Source of the DNA: JALYIM01 sp040003205
GTDB lineage: Bacteria > Acidobacteriota > Terriglobia > Terriglobales > Acidobacteriaceae
Length of the DNA: 5,213 nt
Reading direction: 5' to 3'
Assembly (NCBI GenBank): GCA_040003205.1
Contig: JBDUDA010000220.1
Span: forward strand, 1 to 5,213
Shown here: one piece after another, positions 1 through 5,213 of the stretch
Position numbering within the stretch: the stretch's first letter is position 1
How the letters are laid out: each line of letters starts with the position of its first letter
The notes under the pieces: model-generated
Seen by the model: the letters and a program-made list of their open reading frames with translations, nothing else
What the model was told of the DNA's origin: nothing
Databases searched by the model: none
Translations under genes and position numbers: made by a program

Positions 1-1955
1 TCGTTTATGTCCTTGTCGCTCTTGGTAGTGACCGAATCGCTGTCGCGCAGCTCGCAGGGAAAATCTATAAGCGGCTCCTTATAGGCAGTCGGGAAAGAAG
101 GGGAATTTGCCCGCAAAATAAAGACATGATCAAATTCGAGGCCCTTAGCGGAATGCGCGGAGATGAGTCGTACTGCGTTTTCCTTACTGGGAGGCAGGCA
201 GATCGCGCCCGAAGCTTCCCGGAAATAGTTCAGATACTCCAGCAGCTCCGGTAGTTCACGAGTCTTTGTGGTGGCCTTCTCTTGCCATTTGGCAACGAAG
301 TCCAGAACCGTGCGGAGGACAGTCGAAGTCCGATCAAGCTTGAACCTTGCCGCGATGATTTCAAGCGCGGCACGGCCCTTTGCGCAAGTGGCGGCGATGC
401 GATCGCGAGTTTCTTGCAGCTCTTGAAGGACGGCATTGCCGCCCTCAATCTGCTCGAGCACCAGCGGCATGCCGGCGGCCTGACTTTCCCGCGGCAATGC
501 CTTCAGGGCGACACGCAGTTGCTGAGGATCAATTACGAACTGCGGCAGCGCCGCAACCCGAAACAAGCTAATGCCGTCAGAGGGAGAAACCATAGCCCCG
601 AGGCAGGCGAACAGGTCGCGGGCTTCCGACGCTTCCATGACATCGAGATTTTCGATCGAGAAGGGAATCCCCTGGCGAGCCAGTTCGTCGGCGATCTCAT
701 CGCGATGGGAATTGATGCGATAGAGAACAGCGAACTGCCTCCATTCGCAGCGGGATTGTTTACGCTCATCGCGAATGCGAGCAATCAGGTCGTGACATTC
801 CGCTTCTTTTTCAGCCAGGACCACAACCTGAACGGGCGCGCCCTGTAGCGGAGTGCCCGCTAGCGAGGCCGCCTCGTCGCGCGAGGAAAGTAGCGGAGAT
901 CGCAAATAGGGTTGTCCTCCTGGGCCAGAGAACGGTTCCGGATTTTCGGCGATCAGCGCGGAGGCACAGTTCAGAATCGGCGAAAGTGAACGGCGATTTT
1001 TATCCAGCCGCACGTGTTCGGTGCCGGGGAAGTGCCGGTGAAAGAGTCCAAAAGCCGCCCCCGACGCCCCCCGAAAACGATAGATGGACTGGTCCGGATC
1101 GCCCACGCCGAAGATGTTTTTCTCTTGTCCGCCCAAGCGGTGCAGAATTCTCACCTGCGCCAGGTTGGCGTCCTGAAATTCGTCAACCAGAATAAAGCGT
1201 GCTCGTGTTTGCTGCTTAACTAACAGGGGTTCGTCACTCTGCAAAGTCGAGTAGGCGCGAGTGATCATGTGTCCGAAGGTGCCGAGATTCTCTTCAGCCA
1301 ACATCCGCTCCACAGTGGCGAATACGTTAGCGATTTCCTGGCAGCGGCCCACCACCTCCTCATCGCTGAGGTCGTCCGCATTTTTTGACCTGCATACTCG
1401 CGGAACTGGAAGCTCGCCTCGTTCGAGCCGTCCGACATACGCTGCGTACTGTTCAGGACCAATCAGTTCATCCTGGCAGCGGCGCAAAAAGTCGAGCAGA
1501 TCATCGAGGAATTTAGCGACGTTGGCGGCGCGGACAAAATAATTTAAATGTAGTTCGCGCACGCGCTTGCGCAGGTAAATCCAGAGATCCTTATCGTCGA
1601 GCAGGCCGAATTTCTTGCCGCAACCTATCAGCAAGTTGTTGCAATAAGCGTGAAAAGTTCCAATTTGAAGGCCGTCCAAATCAGATTTGGAGACGCCCGC
1701 TCGCTCCAACTCCCGCCGAACACGGGTTTCCATTTCATGTGCGGCATTTTCGGTGTAGGTAAGCGCCAGAATCTCGTTCGGACGAGCGTGGCCTTCACGA
1801 ATCAGGCGAGCGATTCGCTGTGTAAGGACCGCAGTTTTCCCGGTGCCCGCGCCCGCCACGACCAGCATGGGTCCATGCACATGCTCGATCGCCTGGCGCT
1901 GATGGACGTCCGGCTCAAACTGCGATTGCATCGAGATAACTTTAGGCGCTGCCAT
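1..1955 (-). CDS. UvrD/PcrA-like superfamily 1 DNA helicase, 3' end beyond window
   Basis: The frame is open from ATG at 1953-1955 to the left edge, giving 651 residues without a stop. It encodes an ATP-dependent DNA helicase of the UvrD/Rep/PcrA family, expected to unwind DNA 3' to 5' in cytoplasmic repair or recombination. Visible motifs, in order: QxxA Q-motif at Gln19; Walker A AGAGTGKT at 34-41; motif Ia LALTYTENAAHEM; motif Ib GTFHAYC; Walker B DEFQD at 258-262; motif III GVGDPDQSIYRFRGAS near 283-298; motif IV FAVLYRINS at 408-416; motif V SAHSAKGLEF at 599-608. Motif VI (arginine finger) and the C-terminus lie beyond the edge, so a fused nuclease domain cannot be excluded. Motif Ia has TEN where UvrD usually has TNK. 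No strong Shine-Dalgarno precedes the start; ATG at residue 9 is an alternative. It follows rsmE by 69 bp on the same strand. The family is certain; the subfamily (UvrD, PcrA or helicase-nuclease) is not, so no symbol is given. Confidence 0.93.
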   Translation of the reverse strand, partial: MAAPKVISMQSQFEPDVHQRQAIEHVHGPMLVVAGAGTGKTAVLTQRIARLIREGHARPNEILALTYTENAAHEMETRVRRELERAGVSKSDLDGLQIGTFHAYCNNLLIGCGKKFGLLDDKDLWIYLRKRVRELHLNYFVRAANVAKFLDDLLDFLRRCQDELIGPEQYAAYVGRLERGELPVPRVCRSKNADDLSDEEVVGRCQEIANVFATVERMLAEENLGTFGHMITRAYSTLQSDEPLLVKQQTRARFILVDEFQDANLAQVRILHRLGGQEKNIFGVGDPDQSIYRFRGASGAAFGLFHRHFPGTEHVRLDKNRRSLSPILNCASALIAENPEPFSGPGGQPYLRSPLLSSRDEAASLAGTPLQGAPVQVVVLAEKEAECHDLIARIRDERKQSRCEWRQFAVLYRINSHRDEIADELARQGIPFSIENLDVMEASEARDLFACLGAMVSPSDGISLFRVAALPQFVIDPQQLRVALKALPRESQAAGMPLVLEQIEGGNAVLQELQETRDRIAATCAKGRAALEIIAARFKLDRTSTVLRTVLDFVAKWQEKATTKTRELPELLEYLNYFREASGAICLPPSKENAVRLISAHSAKGLEFDHVFILRANSPSFPTAYKEPLIDFPCELRDSDSVTTKSDKDIN

Positions 1956-1968
1956 AAGGCTCTAATCT

Positions 1969-1997
1969 TCGGAGGATAGCAAACTTATCGGAGGATA
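1969..1997. repeat. Pair of 10-bp direct repeats in rsmE-helicase spacer
   Basis: TCGGAGGATA (plus-strand reading) occurs at 1969-1978 and again at 1988-1997, with starts 19 bp apart, about two helical turns. The pair lies in the 69-bp spacer between the rsmE stop and the helicase ATG. Two copies on one helical face could be a regulator site for the helicase gene, but chance is possible for such short words. On the transcribed strand they read TATCCTCCGA, which is anti-Shine-Dalgarno-like, so they are not ribosome binding sites for the helicase. Confidence 0.4.
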
Positions 1998-2024
1998 TTC
2001 GGGACTGTCGGTGACATCCAAACG

Positions 2025-2738
2025 TCAACGGAGACGAGACAGAACGACTGCCAGCGCTGCAATCGCGGCAGTCTCAGCCCGCAGAATCGTTGGCCCCAGC
2101 GACACCGGGATCCATCCGGCATCCCGAAAAATATCGAGTTCGGCTTTCGTCCAGCCACCCTCCGGTCCGCAGGCGAGCGTCACCGGTTGACCATCACCAC
2201 CAGAATTAAGAATCTCAGCCAGCGAGGATTGTTGTTCTCCTTCCGCCAACAATATTCTGAGTCCGGTCGCAAAGCTAACCAGCTCTTTCAAGTCTGTCGG
2301 CGACGAAAGTTCTGGCACCGTGGCGCGGCGGGATTGCTCCGATGCCTGCTTCGCAATCTTCTTCCAGCGCTCAACCCGCTTAAACGCCGCAGCCACCAGG
2401 TGGCTCTCGCTTCGTTGCGCGATCAGCGGAATGATCTGAGCCACGCCCATTTCCGTGCATTTCTCGATTGCCCATTCCATGCGATCAAATTTAAAAATAG
2501 AAAGCGCGAGCGTGATGTTGAGAGCCGCGACCGCGGGAACTTCGTCTCCCAGGTCGAACTCAATCTGATCGGAACTAATTGAGGAAATCGTTCCCCGTCG
2601 GGCGGTCGTTCCCGTGGCAATGTCGAATTCCTGGCCCACCTTCGCTCGCAGAACGCGGGAGAGATGCTTGGCATGCGAGCCAACGAGGATGGCGCGGTTC
2701 CCCGAAACTTGATCTGCAATCCAGCGTCGCCGGGTCAT
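2025..2738 (-). CDS. rsmE: 16S rRNA (uracil-1498-N3)-methyltransferase RsmE
   Basis: The 237-residue product is close to the usual RsmE length of about 240. RsmE uses S-adenosylmethionine to methylate N3 of U1498 in helix 44 of 16S rRNA, near the decoding site, acting on the assembled small subunit. The N-terminal part (about 1-70) is the PUA-like RNA-binding domain, with the conserved HLSRVLR at 25-31. The rest is the SPOUT (trefoil-knot) methyltransferase domain: KCTEMGV at 93-99, EQSRR at 134-138, the SAM-binding loop GPEGG at 191-195 and the knot segment SLGPTILRAETAAIAAL at 213-229. All the signature motifs are intact. The ATG at 2736-2738 fits the family N-terminus, but no clear Shine-Dalgarno precedes it. 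It lies 56 bp downstream of dnaJ; rsmE commonly follows dnaJ (often dnaJ-prmA-rsmE), which supports both the call and co-transcription. Confidence 0.96.
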   Translation of the reverse strand: MTRRRWIADQVSGNRAILVGSHAKHLSRVLRAKVGQEFDIATGTTARRGTISSISSDQIEFDLGDEVPAVAALNITLALSIFKFDRMEWAIEKCTEMGVAQIIPLIAQRSESHLVAAAFKRVERWKKIAKQASEQSRRATVPELSSPTDLKELVSFATGLRILLAEGEQQSSLAEILNSGGDGQPVTLACGPEGGWTKAELDIFRDAGWIPVSLGPTILRAETAAIAALAVVLSRLR

Positions 2739-2794
2739 GGAATTAAAATCAGTATTGAACTAGAGCGGGCAATGAAAAGTTGGGCCCAGTGCAG
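2739..2794 (-). other. dnaJ-rsmE intergenic spacer
   Basis: These 56 bp hold no stable stem followed by a T-run that would act as a terminator, and no convincing -35/-10 pair for rsmE. A short palindrome (GGGCCC) near 2782-2787 is too small to end transcription. The absence of a terminator is consistent with read-through from dnaJ into rsmE. Confidence 0.5.
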
Positions 2795-3925
2795 TCATCC
2801 GAAGATGTCCTTCACCTTGCCCAGTAGTGTTCGGCGCTGCGGTTTGTTCTCGACCTTGGTAATGCCGTCAAGCTCTTGCAGCAATTCCCGATGGCGTTTA
2901 CTCAACTTGGTTGGAGTCTGTACCTTAATTTCCACAAACAATTCACCCTTACCATGTCCATTTAAAACCGGTACCCCCTTGCCGCGGACGCGCAGCGTGG
3001 CCCCGCTCTGGGTGCCCTCGGGCACTTTCAGCAAGTGATCACCTTCGAGGGTCGGGACGCTGATTTCAGCGCCCAGCGCAGCCTGAGTAAACGAAACCGG
3101 CATCACGCAATGCAGATCGTTGCCTTCACGCTCGAAGAATGGATGCTCTTTGACGTGCAACACAACGTAAAGATCTCCGGCAGGGCCGCCCTGCGTCCCA
3201 CCTTCTCCGATTCCAGTAAAGCGAATGCGGGTGCCGTCTTCTACACCGGCGGGAATCTTCGCGTCCACCGTGCGCTGGCGCAGCAGGCGGCCTTCCCCTT
3301 TGCATTTCGGGCAGGGGTCAGTAATAACCGTTCCATTGCCCTGACATGTGGGGCAGGTTCGAGCTATGCTGAAAAACCCCTGCTGATATCTGACTTGGCC
3401 ACGACCTCCGCAGGAGCGGCACGTCACCGGCGTTTTGCCGGGGGCCGCGCCCGAACCCGAACACTGCTCGCAGGTCTCATGGCGACGTACGTTTACTTGC
3501 GTCTCGGTGCCAAACACAGCTTCTTCGAATTCGAGTGTGATGTCCTCGCGGAGATCTGCGCCGCGCTGTGCGCGATTTTTGCGGCGCGAGTTTCCTCCGC
3601 CAAACATATCGCCGATACCGAAGAAATCTCCGAAGACGTCGCCCAAATCCTGGAAACCCGACGCATCGAAGCCTCCGCCCCCGCCCGCATTGCCAACTCC
3701 CGCGTGACCGAAGCGGTCGTAGAGCGCGCGCTTTTCGCCGTCCGCAAGTATGGCGTAAGCTTCGCTCGCCTCTTTAAATCGCTCTTCAGCGTCAGGATTA
3801 TTCGGATTGCGGTCGGGATGGAACTGTAATGCGAGTTTGCGATAGGAACTTTTAATTTCCTGATCGCTGGCTTCGCGGGCCACTCCAAGAATTTCGTAGT
3901 AATCGCGCTTTACTTTGCTGGCCAG
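2795..3925 (-). CDS. dnaJ: Chaperone protein DnaJ (Hsp40), probable CTG start
   Basis: DnaJ is the cytoplasmic co-chaperone that delivers unfolded proteins to DnaK and stimulates its ATPase. With CTG at 3923-3925 as start the product is 376 residues, normal for type I DnaJ. Domains in order: J-domain (about 8-72) beginning KRDYYEILG, with the DnaK-contacting HPD triad at 36-38; Gly/Phe-rich linker (about 73-115) with GGGGGF and repeated DVFGDFFG-type segments; zinc domain with four CxxCxGxG motifs (CEQCSGSG, CRSCGGRG, CPTCQGNG, CPKCKGEG, about 152-212); then the two beta-rich substrate-binding domains and a C-terminal KVKDIFG. The first GTG in frame (3881-3883) would remove helix I of the J-domain and cannot be the true start. 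Upstream of it the frame has no ATG, GTG or TTG before a stop at the tandem repeat. CTG gives the plausible N-terminus (M)ASKVKRDYYEILG and has GGGGA 7 nt before it. It follows grpE by 50 bp; dnaK is not between them. Confidence 0.95.
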   Translation of the reverse strand: MASKVKRDYYEILGVAREASDQEIKSSYRKLALQFHPDRNPNNPDAEERFKEASEAYAILADGEKRALYDRFGHAGVGNAGGGGGFDASGFQDLGDVFGDFFGIGDMFGGGNSRRKNRAQRGADLREDITLEFEEAVFGTETQVNVRRHETCEQCSGSGAAPGKTPVTCRSCGGRGQVRYQQGFFSIARTCPTCQGNGTVITDPCPKCKGEGRLLRQRTVDAKIPAGVEDGTRIRFTGIGEGGTQGGPAGDLYVVLHVKEHPFFEREGNDLHCVMPVSFTQAALGAEISVPTLEGDHLLKVPEGTQSGATLRVRGKGVPVLNGHGKGELFVEIKVQTPTKLSKRHRELLQELDGITKVENKPQRRTLLGKVKDIFG

Positions 3926-3932
3926 ATAAAAT

Positions 3933-3937
3933 TCCCC
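3933..3937 (-). promoter_or_regulatory. Probable ribosome binding site deciding the dnaJ start
   Basis: On the minus strand GGGGA (plus-strand TCCCC) ends 7 nt before the CTG at 3923-3925. This is a partial match to the Shine-Dalgarno core at ideal spacing. It is the only purine-rich, G-containing tract near the 5' end of the dnaJ frame, and it supports CTG over the internal GTG at 3881-3883. Confidence 0.55.
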
Positions 3938-3938
3938 G

Positions 3939-3964
3939 AATGATTAATAGAAATGATTAGCAGA
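3939..3964. repeat. Imperfect 13-bp tandem duplication in grpE-dnaJ spacer
   Basis: AATGATTAATAGA at 3939-3951 is followed directly by AATGATTAGCAGA at 3952-3964 (plus-strand reading), matching at 11 of 13 positions. The unit is AT-rich and sits between the grpE stop and the dnaJ ribosome binding site, making up half of the 50-bp spacer. It looks like a local slippage duplication. On the coding strand it supplies the in-frame TAA that closes the dnaJ frame upstream of the CTG. Confidence 0.7.
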
Positions 3965-3975
3965 AACAGGTTTAC

Positions 3976-4566
3976 CTAAGAGTTTCGCGCGACTTTGACC
4001 ATCGCCGGACGCAGCAATCTCTCTTTTAATTTGTATCCGCGCTGAAGTTCTTCCAGAACCTGCTGATCGTCGGCATCGGAGGTATCCACCATTTCGATGG
4101 CTTCGTGGACGCGAGGATCGAAGGGCTCCCCCTCGGCGGTAATTGGACGCACTCCCAGTTTCTGCAACGCGTCCAGCAACTGGCGATGAATTAGTTCCAC
4201 TCCGCTGTGGAACTCTGATTTGTCCGATGCGTTCATCTTCAAAGCGCGCTCAAAACTATCCAGAATTGGCAGCAATGCTTTGATTGTGTCGGCTGCGGCG
4301 TATTCGCGAAACTCCTGCTGCTCCCGCGAGGCTCGCTTGCGGGCGTTGTCGAACTCAGCCTGCGAACGGGCGAGACGATCCACCAGCGTGTCACGCTCAG
4401 CTTTCAGTTTCTGCAATTCACCATCGCGGTCCGCGCTTTGAGGAAAATCCTGCGACTCTTCAACGCCAATCGCGGCGTTTTGGTCCGATTCTTGCCCCGA
4501 AGACAATTCATGCTCCAGGTCGAGTCCCTGATCTTTCACTTGTGACTTCCCATTTTTCTTATTCAT
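3976..4566 (-). CDS. grpE: Nucleotide exchange factor GrpE
   Basis: GrpE is the cytoplasmic dimer that releases ADP from DnaK and resets the chaperone cycle. The 196-residue product matches the usual length. It begins with a charged, probably disordered tail (about 1-50, rich in Glu, Asp, Gln and Ser). Next comes the long dimerising coiled-coil helix (about 50-90, LQKLKAERDTLVDRLARSQAEF), then NARKRASRE and the helical segment LLPILDSFERAL. The C-terminal beta-domain that contacts DnaK carries GEPFDPRVHEAIEMV and ends GYKLKERLLRPAMVKVA, the family signature. The start is ATG at 4564-4566; only a weak GAG lies close upstream, so translation may partly be coupled to hrcA, whose stop is 30 bp before. 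dnaJ follows after 50 bp. The DnaK partner gene is not in the window. Confidence 0.97.
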   Translation of the reverse strand: MNKKNGKSQVKDQGLDLEHELSSGQESDQNAAIGVEESQDFPQSADRDGELQKLKAERDTLVDRLARSQAEFDNARKRASREQQEFREYAAADTIKALLPILDSFERALKMNASDKSEFHSGVELIHRQLLDALQKLGVRPITAEGEPFDPRVHEAIEMVDTSDADDQQVLEELQRGYKLKERLLRPAMVKVARNS

Positions 4567-4576
4567 AGTCTCAATA

Positions 4577-4593
4577 ATTTCTGGTTTAGAAAT
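4577..4593 (-). other. Small AU-rich inverted repeat before grpE
   Basis: ATTTCT at 4577-4582 and AGAAAT at 4588-4593 are perfect 6-bp complements around a 5-nt loop, lying between the hrcA stop and the grpE ATG, whose first base is 10 nt past the inner stem edge. Five of the six pairs are A-U, so the hairpin would be weak. It is too weak and lacks a T-run, so it is not a terminator. It could slightly influence grpE translation in a temperature-dependent way, but this is speculation. Confidence 0.3.
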
Positions 4594-4596
4594 CTA

Positions 4597-5213
4597 TTAG
4601 TCAGTCTCGTTAAGAATCTTGTCAAACAAACGCGCGATGTAAGAAACCGCAGTCATCGTGTTCTGATAATCAATGCGCGTAGGACCAATCACTGCCAGCG
4701 ATCCCATGACTTCACCGCCTACGCGGGCCGGCGCTCCAATCAAAACCAGATTGCGCATGGATGGCAGTGCTTCGTCCAGTCCAATGACGACGCGGACGGC
4801 TTCCTGCTTGGCATCGAGATATGCGCCCAACAGCGCGACCAGCTTTTGCTTCTCTTCCAAAGTCTTCAGCAGCTCCTGCAAGCGGTCGCGATCTTTCTCT
4901 CCGCTTACGAGATTGGCTGCCCCTTCGATAAACAGAATACGAGCCCCATCGTCGCTTGCCAGAGCACCCTGCTGGTAAAGCTGTTTCAACGAGGTCATTA
5001 AACGATCGTATTCGCTGCGCTCCTGTTCGAGACGGCGAGCAAGTTCTTCGCGCATCGCCTCCATGGTCCAACCGCGGAAATTCTGATTGATAAAATTTGC
5101 GGCTGCGTCCAAATCATTCTGCGAGATATCAAGTCGCAATACGCGGTCGCGCACCACCCCAGACTTCGTTACAACGACTGCTAAAACCTTCTGATCGCCC
5201 AGCCGCGAGAAGT
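4597..5213 (-). CDS. hrcA: Heat-inducible transcription repressor HrcA, 5' end beyond window
   Basis: HrcA binds CIRCE operators and represses chaperone genes, losing activity under heat stress. The frame is open to the right edge and 204 C-terminal residues are visible, starting FSRLGDQKVLAVVVTKSGVV. HrcA is usually about 340-350 residues, so roughly the first 140, with the winged-helix DNA-binding domain, lie outside. Recognisable family segments are VLAVVVTKSGVVRDRVLRL, the GAF-like core with ILFIEGAANLV and EEKQKLVALL, and the C-terminal signature GSLAVIGPTRIDYQNTMTAV followed by SYIARLFDKIL. GTG at 5155-5157 opens a shorter frame but lies inside the conserved domain, so it is not the start. 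The gene ends with TAA followed at once by in-frame TAG. grpE begins 30 bp downstream, the classical hrcA-grpE arrangement in which HrcA regulates its own operon. Confidence 0.96.
   Translation of the reverse strand, partial: FSRLGDQKVLAVVVTKSGVVRDRVLRLDISQNDLDAAANFINQNFRGWTMEAMREELARRLEQERSEYDRLMTSLKQLYQQGALASDDGARILFIEGAANLVSGEKDRDRLQELLKTLEEKQKLVALLGAYLDAKQEAVRVVIGLDEALPSMRNLVLIGAPARVGGEVMGSLAVIGPTRIDYQNTMTAVSYIARLFDKILNETD

Noticed and set aside
282..848. A 188-codon open frame on the plus strand opposite the helicase
   Set aside because: It resembles no known family and lies within a minus-strand frame with intact helicase motifs on both sides, so it is a shadow frame.
1650..1979. A 109-codon plus-strand frame over the helicase start
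   Set aside because: It covers the antisense of the Walker A and motif Ia region and has no domain signal of its own.
2187..2582. A 131-codon plus-strand frame opposite rsmE
   Set aside because: It lies wholly inside rsmE, which has complete family motifs; the antisense product has no recognisable features.
2761..2794. Possible terminator around the GGGCCC palindrome after dnaJ
   Set aside because: The stem is only three base pairs each side with no loop and no following T-run on the transcribed strand.
3035..3829. A 264-codon open frame on the plus strand opposite dnaJ
   Set aside because: It is the antisense shadow of dnaJ's codon pattern, has no recognisable domain, and overlaps a gene whose motifs are fully intact.
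3493..3888. A 131-codon minus-strand frame overlapping the 5' half of dnaJ
   Set aside because: It is the out-of-phase reading of dnaJ; the real frame carries the J-domain and zinc motifs. No frameshift is needed to explain dnaJ.
4567..4596. CIRCE operator near hrcA/grpE
   Set aside because: No TTAGCACTC-N9-GAGTGCTAA-like sequence is present here or elsewhere in the window; the expected site is upstream of hrcA, beyond the right edge.

Overview
The window is a compact, single-direction bacterial chromosomal segment. All five supported genes lie on the minus strand, so transcription runs from high to low coordinates. In order they are hrcA (heat-shock repressor, 5' end cut by the right edge), grpE, dnaJ, rsmE (16S rRNA m3U1498 methyltransferase) and a UvrD/PcrA-like superfamily 1 helicase cut by the left edge before its motif VI. 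Spacers are about 30, 50, 56 and 69 bp. I see no convincing terminator or promoter in any of them, so one heat-shock/translation operon, possibly extending into the helicase, is the simplest reading. No stretch over 300 bp lacks a gene. I found no tRNA, rRNA, CRISPR array, insertion sequence or CIRCE operator. A CIRCE element would be expected upstream of hrcA, outside the window.

The moderate to high GC, the protein sequences and the order hrcA-grpE-dnaJ-rsmE without dnaK suggest Acidobacteriota, perhaps the Terriglobia (Koribacter-like) lineage. This rests on general recollection and not on a search, so it is a moderate-confidence inference.

Functionally, HrcA represses chaperone genes until heat or misfolded protein titrates its maturation. 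GrpE (nucleotide exchange) and DnaJ (J-domain co-chaperone with four zinc-binding CxxCxGxG motifs) are the two partners of DnaK, whose gene must lie elsewhere. RsmE modifies the ribosomal decoding centre and is a frequent neighbour of dnaJ. The helicase is a DNA repair or recombination motor with no obvious direct link to the chaperones.

This is mostly a housekeeping region and I do not see a new system. The best points for a second look are these. (1) The dnaJ reading frame has no ATG, GTG or TTG that preserves the J-domain; a CTG codon preceded by GGGGA is the best start. (2) An imperfect 13-bp tandem duplication lies in the grpE-dnaJ spacer just upstream of that start. (3) dnaK and prmA are missing from an otherwise classical cluster. 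(4) The large helicase follows rsmE, and its C-terminal domain is unseen.
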